The notes under the pieces were generated by a model. The model made no database searches and was not told where the DNA came from. It saw nothing but the letters and a program-made list of their open reading frames with translations. Positions 25,720 to 37,811 of a DNA stretch of 64,000 nt are shown one piece after another (position 1 is the first letter of the stretch; every line of letters starts with the position of its first letter). The DNA comes from Symsagittifera roscoffensis (Eukaryota; Xenacoelomorpha; Acoela; Convolutidae). The DNA is taken from the NCBI RefSeq assembly GCF_963678635.1, contig NC_087062.1, forward strand, positions 78,493,200 to 78,557,199. Direction: 5' to 3'. The position numbers were made by a program, and so were the translations under genes.

Positions 25720-27397
25720 ACCGGGTTCAAAATCCTTTTTTGGGTTCAGAATTGCATGAGGGTCCTAACTACCAAGTTTCATACATATCCCACTAACATT
25801 TCACAAGTTATCCCATTTCAAAGGTACATTTCCACTTTTTCCTGATAAAAGCTATTGACATCGGAAGGATTTGCTGCAGGGTTTCACTCATAAGGGTATT
25901 TTCTAGCGGTTTGTATCTTATATCGAGTGCCGCAACAAAATCATTAAGCCTTGATCATTATTTTGGATAAGTTGCCTACTTCCGATCAAAGGGTTGTTTT
26001 TTCAAGTGCTAATAGCTTCCGATCCACCCGTATGAAAAGGTTCAAATTATACCATAGGATGTATCTTGCCACTACCTATCATCCTTACAGGTTTAAGCTA
26101 CTTGCATTCATAGGCCGAGACATTACTTCCGGAACTTAGGGGTGGGTGTGATTACTTAGGGCATAAAACCAGAATTGGGCGTCCTTGGGGTCTGGGGTTC
26201 CAAAGTTAAGCTTCTCTCAATTGGGCCTACAGCATATTTAAATCTGAGCCCAATACCGCGGCTAGTTCCCAAGTTCTGATTGGGCCATTTACACTTCCGT
26301 GAACCGTTATCACTTGCTCCTCAAGGGTCTGCGGGGTCCCGCTTTTTGTATGCCCGGGTCAAAAGATCTCTAGTATCGTTCCTCTGAATTCCATTAGATT
26401 AGCTTCTCTAGTTCCGATATTGGGAAGGGTTCACCGATTATATAATTATTTACCTGGCATAGGAGTTACGATATATTCGAAGATTGATCTATTCTGAGCT
26501 CGACCCTTTTGTTTGCTGCACTACTTAACTTAATGACTAATCAATCCTACGCTCAGGTTACTATAGCATGTAATACAGTAGTATCAACAATTCTACAGAG
26601 ATAGATTTTTTGAGCCCGTTCAGTTGAATTCTGAAACCTCCTTTTTCTATCTCCCAAAAATGGTTTGCTTAGACGGGGTTTTACTGTTGATTGAGAAAAA
26701 TTTACATTAACTGAGCCGGTATGGAATCCGCACATTAATAAATTGATCACTCAAAAAAATAGGTGACACAAACTTTTTTATCTGAGTCCAGCCTCTTACA
26801 ATAACCCTAGAGTAGGAGATTAAAAATTGTCCGATATAGGTTTGTCCTAAATAATAATTGTTTTTCGCAATGTAAAAAACATACCCATGAGTTATGCGAC
26901 TGAAAACGCATTAAGTGACCAATTGGTTTCCTTGATCACAATATCCAAAAATTGGCCAAATTGACGCACCCCCGTTAGGCAAAAAAACTGAAACTTTTTT
27001 TATTTCCCTTAGAGTTCACCACAACATTTCGCTTAGATGACATACAACTGAAATAAAAATATCCTCGGGACAACCCACCTTAACGACAACGTACCTCAAA
27101 GTGGGATTAAGGTCGCCGAAAAAGCTTCATCCTACTTCAAGAACACCACTGAAAGTAAGTCGGTCTTAAATTCAATTGGACTATTCAGAAACGAAACGAA
27201 TAAAATTTTCAAAACACTTTATATACTTTTCAACGGAAATCTTCGCTAGCAAAAAAAATACAACAAAAAAATGATCGCTTTACTCACTTAACAAAAAAAT
27301 GATTGCGTCTTTAACAATAAAATGATCGCATTTCTCAATGAAAAAAACAATGTTGTAAAACCCTCGGTCAAAGATTTAGAACAGAAACGAAAGGTAC

Positions 27398-27769
27398 ATG
27401 CTACAAAATATGGTCGCAGTTTTTAGCCCTGCGGAAAAATTCATCAAGAAGACAACTACAGTAGCTTTTTCAAGCCCTGTAGAGAAAGATAAAGTATTTC
27501 GAAAAATTTTAAACCGAAGGAACGGGGAACCGTACTACCGGCCATTGGGCGAGAAAGTTATTCAATACTTAAATGCTACCGTTAAGTTAGCGAGCGGAAA
27601 AAACCTCCGGAAATATTACATAGCAATTCGTTACAACTCATTCAAACAACCAAAAAGTAGTCTTATAATTCACAATCGAAAATTATCACAAAAACTAGAA
27701 CAACCACAAGAACAACCACAAGATAAAAGCCTCAGAGCCGAAAACGAAGAAGACGAGACTCCAACCTGA
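27398..27769 (+). CDS. Chimeric retroelement ORF, unit I
   Basis: An ATG-initiated frame of 123 codons: a short N-terminus (MLQNMVAVFSP) joined to a basic segment (KILNRRNGEPYYRPLGEK, residues about 37-54), then a Gln/Glu-rich tail with QPQEQPQ and an acidic end (ENEEDETPT). Comparison with 41483-42610 shows that the N-terminus comes from the region just before the integrase zinc finger and the rest from about 0.9 kb further on, so a deletion fused them. The frame is intact in units I, II and IV. I recognise no domain. The basic part may belong to the pol C-terminal region. Whether it is translated is unknown. Confidence 0.4.
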   Translation: MLQNMVAVFSPAEKFIKKTTTVAFSSPVEKDKVFRKILNRRNGEPYYRPLGEKVIQYLNATVKLASGKNLRKYYIAIRYNSFKQPKSSLIIHNRKLSQKLEQPQEQPQDKSLRAENEEDETPT

Positions 27770-28583
27770 AAGAGCTGAATAAAAAGAGTGTCTCCTCAGA
27801 TTAAATAGTCGAAGGCAATTTTTCGTTTACAGTTTGACAGTTCGGAGTTTAGTGATTGGGAATAGGATTGAAGCCGATTTTCCTTGTAGGTACGCAGGCA
27901 GAGAAAGGCTCCTCAGTGATCACCATTTTACCAAGCAAACAAATGCTAATCAACTAATTCCTGACCTCATTGACTTCAGCCCTCAAGTTGAACTCAACCT
28001 CCAAACCCTGATATAATTACTCAGTGACTCTCCCAGGTTCTTTATTTTAGTTATCCAATAAACGTTCCGACCTCCCAAGGGAGGAGGGAGATCCTTTTCA
28101 CGGGTAGATAATTCATTCCAAGCATCTAAAATTTCTATCTGTACTCTATTCCAATCCCGACCTTCTAGCTATCAGGGGAACGTAGTTTGTCTATTATGGG
28201 TCAGTTTAAGTCAAAAAGTCACCTCCGGCGAGCCAAATAAATTCTTCGTCCGTTCAATTTTTTTTGGAGACCTAATTCTCATGCTGAGGTCCTATTAATA
28301 TCGATTTACTCTGAGACTACTTTTTTTAAGCCTAGTTCAGTTGCTATTAATAGATCATTTGCCAAGCTAAAATGAACCCAATGTTTTTCAATTCCACTTT
28401 GAAATAACTCTAATACTCCACGGTTGCAATGTAGAACCTATATGGCTATCATTTTCTGCTCTAGCTCCCATTATAGAAGTTTCCTTCTAGTTTTTAGCCA
28501 TTTGACTCATTCTCATTTCCAGGGGTTGCGCTGGGGAATACGCCACTTTCCGTTTTTAATCTCGGGTTTTCCATGCAATTTTG

Positions 28584-28636
28584 GGGTCAAAACGCCCAAA
28601 GGTCAATTTAAGGTCACCCAGGGTCAATCGGGGTCA
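28584..28636 (+). promoter_or_regulatory. Cluster of AGGTCA / GGGTCA half-sites (unit II copy)
   Basis: Five half-sites in the same orientation: GGGTCA 28584, AGGTCA 28600, AGGTCA 28611, GGGTCA 28621, GGGTCA 28631. Successive spacings are 10, 5, 4 and 4 bases. The same arrangement is present in unit V near 38998-39050. Confidence 0.35.
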
Positions 28637-30224
28637 AAATCCTTTTTTGGGTTCAGAATTGCATGAGGGTCCTAACTACCAAGTTTCATACATATCCCAC
28701 TAACATTTCACAAGTTATCCCATTTCAAAGGTACATTTCCACTTTTTCCTGATAAAAGCTATTGACATCGGAAGGATTTGCTGCAGGGGTTTCACTCATA
28801 AGGGTATTTTCTCGCGGTTTGTATCTTATATTGATTGTCGCAACAAAATCATTAAGCCTTGATCATTATTTTGGATAAATTGCCTACTTCCGATCAAAGG
28901 GTTGTTTTTTCAAGTGCTAATAGCTTCCGATCCACCCGTATGAAAAAGTTCAAATTATACCATAGGATGTATCTTGCCACTACCTATCATCCTTACAGGT
29001 TTAAGCTACTTGCGTTCATAGGCCGAGACATTACTTCCGGAAATTAGGGGTGGGTGTGTTTACTTAGGGCATAAAACCGGAATTGGGCGTCCTTGGGGTC
29101 TGGGGTTCCAAAGTTAAGCTTCTCTCAATTGGGCCTACAGCATATTTAAATCTGAGCCCAATACCGCGGCTAGTTCCCAAGTTCTGATTGGGCCATTTAC
29201 ACTTCCGTGAACCGTTATCACTTGCTCCTCAAGGGTCTGCGGGGTCCCGTTTTTTGTATGCCCGGGTCAAAAGATCTCTAGTATCGTTCCTCTGAATTCC
29301 ATTAGATTAGCTTCTCTAGTTCCGATATTGGGAAGGGTTCACCGATTATAAAATTATTTACCTGGCATAGGAGGTACGATATATTCGAAGATTGATCTAT
29401 TCTGAGCTCGACCCTTTTGTTTGCTGCACTACTTAACTTAATGACTAATCAATCCTACGCTCAGGTTACTATAGCATGTAATACAGTAGTATCAACAATT
29501 CTACAGAGATAGATTTTTTGAGCCCGTTCAGTTGAATTCTGAAACCTCCTTTTTCTATCTCCCAAAAATGGTTTGCTTAGACGGGGTTTTACTGTTGATT
29601 GAGAAAATTTTACATTAACTGAGCCGGTATGGAGTCCGCACATTAATAAATTGATCACTCAAAAAAATAGGTGCCACAAACTTTTTTATCTGAGTCCAGC
29701 CTCTTACAATAACCCTAGAGTAGGAGATTAAAAATTGTCCGATATAGGTTTGTCCTAAATATTAATTGTTTTTCGCAATGTAAAAAACATACCCATGAGT
29801 TATGCGACTGAAAACGCATTAATGACCAATTGGTTTCCTTGATCACAATATCCGAAAATTGGCCAAATTGACGCACCCCCGTTAGGCAAAAAAAATGAAA
29901 CTTTTTTTGTTTCCCTTAGAGTTCACCACAACATTTCGCTTAGATGACATACAACTGAAATAAAAATATCCTCGGGACAACCCACCTTAATGACAACGTA
30001 CCTCAAAGTGGGATTAAGGTCGCCGAAAAAGCTTTATCCTACTTCAAGAACACCACTGAAAGTAAGTCGGTTTTAAATTCAATTGGACTATTCAGAAACG
30101 AAACGAATAAAATTTTCAAAACACTTTTTACACTTTTCAACGGAATTGGAGAACACAAAGTCAATTAAAGGTTGCACTTTTTTATAATTTAAAATCAGTT
30201 CAATTAAAAGGAAGAGAGGTGATT

Positions 30225-30628
30225 TTCCTCACGAAGCTAAATATTCAACAAACGAGCTTAAATTCTAGGCCTTCTCTGGGCCGTAGAGTACTACAAACAC
30301 TACTTATACGGGTCAAATTTTGAAATCATAACGGATCACACAGCATTACTAACTGCTTGGTTCTGTAATCATGGAAAGAAAACAAATCACTGCAGCATAA
30401 TAAGATGGTTTGACAGACGTTTAACCTTTGAATTTTCGAAAAACCACTTAGCTGGCAATGCTGTGGGTTTTACCGAGCTCTCTTCAAAAACTCCGATTGA
30501 AAAACTGCTCCCACCCTTAAGCTACGACTATAGCTACGCATGTATTTTAAATTTAGTCAGTTCCAGATTGCAATTTTGGGGTTTTAATCACTGCCGTTCT
30601 AAATTTTGTATGCCAAGATGTTTTCCCT
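30225..30628 (+). pseudogene. Ty3/gypsy RT end and RNase H fragment, unit II
   Basis: The end of the reverse transcriptase and the RNase H of a Ty3/gypsy pol are visible. A YSTNE motif lies near 30240-30255 in one frame, then after a frame break LLWAVEYYKHYLYG (from 30271), EIITDHTALLTAW (about 30330-30360) with the RNase H Asp, RWFDRRLTFEF and HLAGNAVGFTELSS, the end of the family's RNase H/tether. The DDE-type integrase is missing downstream. In an intact element this enzyme removes template RNA during reverse transcription. The fragment has a frame break and no start, so it is a relic. Confidence 0.82.
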
Positions 30629-30996
30629 AAAATTTCTCAAAACCTAACTTTTAAGAATTACAATCACGAAATATACATTTTTATAATTTTTAAATGTCAA
30701 TTCAAAATTATTAAAAACACTCTTATGGATTCCAATATTACAAATAACGTAAAGGTTTTTATGGGATTTCTAGTAACTCCCCCCTCATGCGGTTTTAACG
30801 TAAAGTTTGCTATAGAAACTACAATGTCAACCGATCAATCTTCGCTAGCAAAAAAAATACAACAAAAAAATGATCGCTTTACTCACTTAACAAAAAAATG
30901 ATTGCGTCTTTAACAATAAAATGATCGCATTTCTCAATGAAAAAAACAATGTTGTAAAACCCTCGGTCAAAGATTTAGAACAGAAACGAAAGGTAC

Positions 30997-31368
30997 ATGC
31001 TACAAAATATGGTCGCAGTTTTTAGCCCTGCGGAAAAATTCATCAAGAAGACAACTACAGTAGCTTTTTCAAGCCCTGTAGAGAAAGATAAAGTACTTCG
31101 AAAAATTTTAAACCGAAGGAACGGGGAACCGTACTACCGGCCATTGGGCGAGAAAATTATTCAATACTTAAATGCTACCGTTAAGTTAGCGAGCGGAAAA
31201 AACCTCCGGAAATATTACATAGCAATTCGTTACAACTCATTCAAACAACCAAAAAGTAGTCTTATAATTCACAATCGAAAATTATCACAAAAACTAGAAC
31301 AACCACAAGAACAACCACAAGATAAAAGCCTCAGAGCCGAAAACGAAGAAGACGAGACTCCAACCTGA
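30997..31368 (+). CDS. Chimeric retroelement ORF, unit II
   Basis: Same 123-codon ATG frame as in unit I, differing by a few substitutions (for example V to I within the GEK-IQYLN segment) and no frame break. It begins 478 bases after the end of the gypsy RNase H relic. Preservation in three units may simply reflect recent copying. Confidence 0.4.
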   Translation: MLQNMVAVFSPAEKFIKKTTTVAFSSPVEKDKVLRKILNRRNGEPYYRPLGEKIIQYLNATVKLASGKNLRKYYIAIRYNSFKQPKSSLIIHNRKLSQKLEQPQEQPQDKSLRAENEEDETPT

Positions 31369-33089
31369 AAGGCTGAAAAAAAAAGAGTTTCTCCTCAGAT
31401 TAAATAGCCGAAGGCAATTTTTCGTTTACAGTTTGACAGTTCGGAGTTTAGTGATTGGGAATAGGATTGAAGCCGATTTTCCTTGTAGGTACGCAGGCAG
31501 AGAAAGGCTCCTCAGTGATCACCATTTTACCAAGCAAACAAATGCTAGTCAACTAATTCCTGACCTCATTGACTTCAGCCCTCAAGTTGAACTCAACCTC
31601 CAAACCCTGATATAATTACTCAGTGACTCTCGATCATTATTTTGGATAAAATGCCTACTTCCGATCAAGGGGTTGTTTTTTCAAGTGCTAATAGCTTCCG
31701 ATCCACCCGTATGAAAAGGTTCAAATTATACCATAGGATGTATCTTGCCACTACCTATCATCCTTACAGGTTTAAGCTACTTGCGTTCATAGGCCGAGAC
31801 ATTACTTCCGGAACTTAGGGGTGGGTATGTTTACTTAGGGCATAAAACCGGAATTGGTCGTCCCTGGGCTCTGGGGTTCCAAACTTAAGCTTCTCTCAAT
31901 TGGGCCTACAGCATAATTAAACCTGAGCCCAATATCTCGGCTAGTTCCCAAGTTCTGATTGGGCCATTTACACTTCCGTGAACCGTTATCACTTGCTCCT
32001 CAAGGGTCTGCAGGGTCAGTTTTTTGTATGCCCGGGTCAAAGGATCTCTAGTATCGTTCTTCTGAATTCCATTAGATTAGCTTCGCTAGTTCCGATTTGG
32101 GGGAGGGTTCACCGATTATATAATTTGTTTTTCCTGGCATAGGAGGGACGATATATTCGAAGATTGATCTATTTTGAGCTCGACCCCTTTGTTTGCTGCA
32201 CTACTTAACTTAATGACTAATCAATCCTACGCTAAGGTTACTATAGCATGGAACACAGTAGTATCAACAATTCTACAGAGATAGATTTTTTGAGCCCGTT
32301 CAGTTGAATTCTGACACCTCCTTTTTCTATCTCCCAAAAATGGTTTGCTTAGACAGGGTTTTACTGTTGATTGAGAAAATTTTACATTAACTGAGCCGGT
32401 ATGGAATCCGCACATTAATAAATTGATCACTCAAAAAAATAGGTGCCACAAACTTTTTTATCTGAGTCCAGCCTCTTACAATAACCCTAGAGTAGGAGAT
32501 TAAAAATTGTCCGATATAGGTTTGTCCTAAATATTAATTGTTTTTCGCAATGTAAAAAACATACCCATGAGTTATGCGACTGAAAACGCATTAAGAGACC
32601 AATTGGTTTCCTTGATCACAAAATGCATGAAAATTGAGGTACTAAAATTTTGACGCACATCGGGTAATTTTATATAAACATGAAGAAACAATATCCGAAA
32701 ATTGGCCAAATTGACGCACCCCCGTTAGGCAAAAAAATTGAAACTTTTTTTATTTCCCTTAGAGTTCACCACAACATTTCGCTTAGATGACATACAACTG
32801 AAATAAAAATATCCTCGGGACAACCCACCTTAACGACAACGTACCTCAAAGTGGGATTAAGGTCGCCCAAAAAGCTTCATCCTACTTCAAGAACACCACT
32901 GAAAGTAAGTCGGTCTTAAATTCAATTGGACTATTCAGAAACGAAACGAATAAAATTTTCAAAACACTTTATATACTTTTCAACGGAATTGGAGAACACA
33001 AAGTCAATTAAAGTTTGCACTTTTGCATGACCCTTTAAAATCAATTCAATTAAAAGGAAGAAAGGTGATTTTCCTCACGAAGCTAAATA

Positions 33090-33246
33090 TTCAACAAACG
33101 AGCTTAAATTCTAGGCCTTCTCTGGGCCGTAGAGTACTACAAACACTACTTATACGGGTCAAAATTTGAAATCATAACAGATCACACAGCATTACTAACT
33201 GTTTGGTTCTGTAATCATGGAAACAAAACAAATCACTGCAGCATAA
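33090..33246 (+). pseudogene. Truncated gypsy RNase H fragment, unit III
   Basis: Same YYKHYLYG to EIITDHTALLT-WF segment as unit II, ending after the CNHG-KTNHCSI stretch where a deletion joins it to downstream retroelement DNA. Non-functional. Confidence 0.75.
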
Positions 33247-33481
33247 TAAACATACCTTTTTTTGTATAGATAGACACTCAAACTTCCGTCGGCGAAAATC
33301 ATTTTAAGTACTTCTGCCCAAGCAGTTGATAAATTCTGACTGATTATAATTACTCAAATGGAATTCCAAATTCAATGCGGGTTGATATTGCTTCATAAAT
33401 TACTTTTGTACAGTAGCTGACCATCGTTCCAATGGAATACTAGAAAAACTTGTACATAATTTCAAATAAAAACTACAAACG

Positions 33482-33661
33482 ATGTCAACAGAAACACCTG
33501 AATTTTCGCTAATCGATTCGGTTTCTAAAACTATCTGTTTGCGGAGCATTGAATTTACGGAGCACCAAACAATCGAAAATAAATTGTACACCGTTCAGAA
33601 ATTACTTCAACTGAAAACCAAACACTTTCTGGAAAAACTAAATCAATACTGTCAAAGGTAG
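33482..33661 (+). CDS. Small hypothetical ORF of 59 aa, unit III
   Basis: An ATG frame of 60 codons, repeated at 42082-42261 in unit V. The product is rich in Glu, Lys and Leu with a helical look in its second half (VQKLL, HFLEKLN), beginning MSTETPEF. It lies between the pol relics and the pol tail. I recognise no domain. It could be a piece of integrase C-terminal sequence, an accessory ORF or chance. Confidence 0.28.
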   Translation: MSTETPEFSLIDSVSKTICLRSIEFTEHQTIENKLYTVQKLLQLKTKHFLEKLNQYCQR

Positions 33662-33716
33662 AGCACAAAACTGGGCTGTAGAAGGCACTGTGGAGGTTTG
33701 ATACTTAGATACTCTT

Positions 33717-33980
33717 TTGGAGGACGAAAATAGAAAACTGGACAAAAAAGGGTACCATTCCGAGCCAAGTTCATTTTATCCCCAGAAAATACCTGCGGAA
33801 AAATTCATCAAGAAGACAACTACAGTACCTTTTTCAAGCCCTGTAGAGAAAGTTAAAATATTTCCAAAAATTTTAAACCGAAGGAACGGGGAACCGTACT
33901 ACCGGCCATTGGGCGAGAAAATTATTCAATACATAAATGGTACCGTTAAGTTAGCGAGCGGAAAAAACCTCCGGAAATAA
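33717..33980 (+). pseudogene. Retroelement basic-segment ORF, unit III version
   Basis: An open frame (TTG at 33717, no ATG) that reads into the same KILNRRNGEPYYRPLGEK segment as the chimeric ORFs, but from the undeleted upstream sequence. It stops at GKNLRK where unit II reads on. It shows the ancestral context of the segment before the deletion that created the chimeric ORF. Confidence 0.45.
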
Positions 33981-34267
33981 TACATAGCAATTCGTTACAT
34001 CTCATTCAAACAACCAAAAAGTAGCCATTAATTCACAATCAAAAATTATCACAAAAACTAGAACAACCACAAGAACAACCACAAGATAAAAGCCTCAGAG
34101 CCGAAAACGAAGAAGACGAGACTCCAACCTGAAAGAGCTGAAAAAAAAGAGTTTCTCCCCGAAGGCAATTTTTTTTACAGTTTGACAGTTCGGAGTTTAG
34201 TGATTGGGAATCAGATTGAAGCCGGCTTTCCTTGTAGGTACGCAGGCAGAGAAAGGCGCCTAAGTGA

Positions 34268-35915
34268 TCATTACAACTCAAACGCACAACATAACCCAAC
34301 ACCCACTCCAACGGATAACCAAATTAAATTGAAATAAGTAGCTTAGATTTAGATTGGAGCACATAGAGACACCAGCAGAATGCTCGATAAATTTCAATCC
34401 GGCACGCGCCCCAAACCGTAATGGACTGATATCTCAAGAACAGATTGAACATCCTTTTTTATTCGATTTTTACGTCACTCAACCTGAACAACTACCATCA
34501 GCGGAAACAAGCTTTAAACATCCTACCGTCTATAAAATAGAAGATGATGCCTCCACGATAGACATCCCGGTGTATGAAGTCTCCGATTCCCCAGCACGTA
34601 AAATCTGAAACTTGACTAGAGCCAGACGAAATGTTGGACTACCGAAATTTTGTGGTGAAAAATCATTTGTCGATGTTGTAGGTGAACAACCATCGAGGAG
34701 CGCAGAGAACCCTTTTACACTCACCGAAAACACAATTATTGACATCATATCGGAAAATGAAAAGGATTGGAGAAATGTTTTAGTCCCGCAATCAGTTAGC
34801 CGGACCAGCCTTCTCTCACATGCTCGGGCGTTTCGACGGAGGTGATTCCTGAGTCAAGGACTTAGACCGTGGAAGAGGAAGAGGAGTCGCTGACCCCTTT
34901 GCCGCCTTCAGTGTCGGTAGACAGTGAGGGTTCTGACATCAATTCGAATCTGATAAGACAATGCGACCAGTATTTAAAAGATTTCATATAAAATCCCAAA
35001 AGTAAAACTTCATTCGCTTTAAATCCTCATACAGATCGATAAATTTTGTAAGTGCTGGTCATTGACTAGCTTATAATTAGTGGTGTTGATCTCAGAAGCC
35101 TAAAAAAAAACAATATTATTCACTAACAGAAAGATTTTTTTTTCTTACTCGTAAAATCCTCTTAGTAAATCAGTCGGTTTTATGTTCAACCCTCATTTCG
35201 CATCACGTATCACACCTGTTATTTGGCACACAGACCCGTTTTACCATTAATCTTTATTGCTAAGAACCCCATTTAAGTAACTTTTTAGCCAATTCCGCTG
35301 GATAAATTTGCAATTTTGAAATCCAGCCCTAGTTAAACTCCACAATTATGATTTCGCAGTTCTTTTGTAAAACGTTTCTGATACGACTAATGTTTCTAGT
35401 TGTGATTTATTTGTTCGTTTTCGCTCTCGGCCAGAGGCAGAAAAGGATCATTCGCATGTAATAATGTTGTATTTTATTTTTTTCCCAAGTTAGGGTAAGT
35501 GTTGTGGTGGTCTTATTCTTTATTAATCTCTAATCTTAACAGTTCGTCTATGACCTTGACTACTGCCAGCAACCTCGAAGGAGTGAGGAAGTTCAGTGTT
35601 ATTGCATAGTAGTTAGAACTAACACACTTTTTAATTGAGCTCTATTATTTAATTCTTTTATTGCGTCTTTTAAGATAAAAAAGGTAATCGCTGATTTTAG
35701 TGTGCTTTCGGAAACAATGCTTTCGGAAAAAAATTGAAATGCACTTTCGACAAAAACAGTGCAAATTTATGAACACAGATGCGAAGCTGAGCTTAGCACC
35801 ACTTCCGATACAAAAAAAATGAGCAAAAAACTCGAAAATGTCAAAAAACTAGGTCTATCAAAAAAGTTGATTTGAACCAGAAGCATGTCAATGCAATAAA
35901 ATATTTAAATCAGAA
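34268..35915 (+). repeat. Array tail after unit III
   Basis: Near-identical to 42855-44514 after unit V. It contains the pol-tail frame, a presumed 3' untranslated part, and from 35345 the start of the 4-kb block that is complete at 43945-48060. At about 35915 it breaks off (CAGAA joining AGGATTTGCTGC) into the middle of unit IV with a short microhomology. Confidence 0.8.
34354..34845 (+). pseudogene. Probable gypsy pol C-terminal tail, unit III
   Basis: Two open stretches in the same frame separated by one TGA at 34606-34608. The frame has no ATG at its start (TTG). The second part begins TRARRNVGLPKFCG, a pattern like the basic R-R-N-P-F tail that closes many Ty3/gypsy polyproteins. Before it lie proline-poor, acidic stretches (KIEDDASTIDIPVYEV). 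The identification rests on position and pattern only. Confidence 0.45.
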
Positions 35916-37369
35916 AGGATTTGCTGCAAGGGTTTCACTCATAAGGGTATTTTCTCGCGGTTTGTATCTTATATCGATTGCCGCAACAAAATCATTAAGC
36001 CTTGATCATTATTTTGGATAAATTGCCTACTTCCGATCAAAGGGTTGTTTTTTCAAGTGCTAATAGCTTCCGATCCACCCGTATGAAAAGGTTCAAATTA
36101 TACCATAGGATGTATCTTGCCACTACCTATCATCCTTACAGGTTTAAGCTACTTGCGTTTATAGGCCGAGACATTACTTCCGGAACTTAGGGGTGGGTGT
36201 GTTTACTTAGGGCATAAAACCGTCCTTGGGGTCTGGGGTTCCAAAGTTAAGCTTCTCTCAATTGGGCCTACAGCATATTTAAATCTGAGCCCAATACCGC
36301 GGCTAGTTCCCAAGTTCTGATTGGGCCATTTACACTTCCGTGAACCGTTATCACTTGCTCCTCAAGGGTCTGCGGGGTCCCGTTTTTTGTATGCCCGGGT
36401 CAAACGATCTCTAGTATCGTTCCTCTGAATTCCATTAGATTAGCTTCTCTAGTTCCGATATTGGGAAGGGTTCACCGATTATATAATTATTTACCTGGCA
36501 TAGGAGGTACGATATATTCGAAGATTGATCTATTCTGAGCTCGACCCTTTTGTTTGCTGCACTACTTAACTAAATGACTAATCAATCCTACGCTCAGGTT
36601 ACTCTAGCATGTAATACAGTAGTATCAACAATTCTACAGAGATAGATTTTTTGAGCCCGTTCAGTTGAATTCTGAAACCTCCTTTTTCTATCTCCCAAAA
36701 ATGGTTTGCTTAGACGGGGTTTTACTGTTGATTGAGAAAATTTTACATTAACTGAGCCGGTATGGAGTCCGCACATTAATAAAATGATCACTCAAAAAAA
36801 TAGGTGCCACAAACTTTTTTTATCTGAGTCCAGCCTCTTACAATAAACCTAGAGTAGGAGATTAAAAATTGTCCGATATAGGTTTGTCCTAAATATTAAT
36901 TGTTTTTCGCAATGTAAAAAACATACCCATGAGTTATGCGACTGAAAACGCATTAAGTGACCAATTGGTTTCCTTGATCACAATATCCGAAAATTGGCCC
37001 AATTGACGCACCCCCGTTAGGCAAAAAAATTGAAACTTTTTTTATTTCCCTTAGAGTTCACCACAACATTTCGCTTAGATGACATACAACTGAAATAAAA
37101 ATATCCTCGGGACAACCCACCTTAATGACAACGTACCTCAAAGTGGGATTAAGGTCGCCGAAAAAGCTTTATCCTACTTCAAGAACACCACTGAAATTAA
37201 GTCGGTTTTAAATTCAATTGGACTATTCAGAAACGAAACGAATAAAATTTTCAAAACACTTCATATACTTTTCAACGGAATTGGAGAACACAAAGTCAAT
37301 TAAAGGTTGCACTTTTTCATGACCCTTTAAAATCAATTCAATTAAAAGGAAGAAAGGTGATTTTCCTCA

Positions 37370-37768
37370 CGAAGCTAAATATTCAACAAACGAGCTTAAG
37401 CTCTAGGCCTTCTCTGGGTCGTAGAGTACTACAAACACTACTTATACGGGTCAAATTTTGAAATCATAACAGATCACACAGCATTACTAACTGCTTGGTT
37501 CTGTAATCATGGAAACAAAACAAATCACTGCAGCATAATAAGATGGTTTGACAGACGTTTAACCTTTGAATTTTCGAAAAATCACTTAGCTGGCAATGCT
37601 GTGGGTTTTACCGAGCTCTCTTCAAAAACTCCGATTGAAAAACTGCTCCCACCCTTAAGCTACGACTATAGCTACGCATATATTTTAAATTTAGTCAGTT
37701 CCAGATTGCAATTTTTGGGTTTCAATCGCTGCCGTTCTAAATTTTGTATGCCAAGATGTTTTCCCTAA
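37370..37768 (+). pseudogene. Ty3/gypsy RNase H fragment, unit IV
   Basis: Same segment and frame break as unit II (EYYKHYLYG, TDHTALLTAW, RWFDRRLTFEF, HLAGNAVGF), with a few substitutions. Confidence 0.78.
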
Positions 37769-37811
37769 AATTTCTCAAAACCTAACTTTTAAGAACAGAA
37801 ACGAAAGGTAC

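Larger units (their letters stand above)
25002..27919 (+). mobile_element. Degenerate Ty3/gypsy array, unit I
   Basis: First unit of the tandem array, colinear with unit II (27920-31518). It lacks about 700 bases that unit II has between CACTTTTCAACGGAA (27236) and TCTTCGCTAGC (equivalent to about 30148-30838), so the RNase H fragment is absent. The left 2 kb carries no gene I can recognise; open frames there (25517-25759, 25951-26139) reappear in other units only because the DNA is nearly identical. The right end holds the chimeric ORF at 27398-27769. Confidence 0.8.
27920..31518 (+). mobile_element. Degenerate Ty3/gypsy array, unit II (longest of its type)
   Basis: A 3.6-kb unit. It starts at the recurrent junction TGATCACCATTTTACC and runs through the 2-kb non-coding left part, a pol fragment with RNase H (30225-30628), a spacer with ATGATCGC repeats (30855-30935) and the chimeric ORF (30997-31368), then ends at the next junction. 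It is near-identical by eye to units I and IV, which implies recent amplification or homogenisation. Confidence 0.85.
31519..34267 (+). mobile_element. Degenerate Ty3/gypsy array, unit III
   Basis: Starts at the recurrent junction, then loses about 0.8 kb at 31630 (ACTCAGTGACTCT joins CGATCATTATTTTGG) relative to unit V. It keeps the start of the RNase H fragment (33090-33246) and then jumps, with TAA microhomology at about 33247, to sequence found at 41847 in unit V. It ends in the pol tail rather than at the array junction, so it belongs to a different subtype from I, II and IV. Confidence 0.8.

Noticed and set aside
25517..26139. Open frames of 80 and 62 codons repeated in units I, II, IV and V
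   Set aside because: They recur because the units are near-identical DNA. No domain, no ATG for some, and a composition like the non-coding frames around them.
26553..26750. Minus-strand 65-codon frame repeated in all array units
   Set aside because: Same reasoning: conserved only as DNA, with no domain, and it runs against the direction of the retroelement relics.
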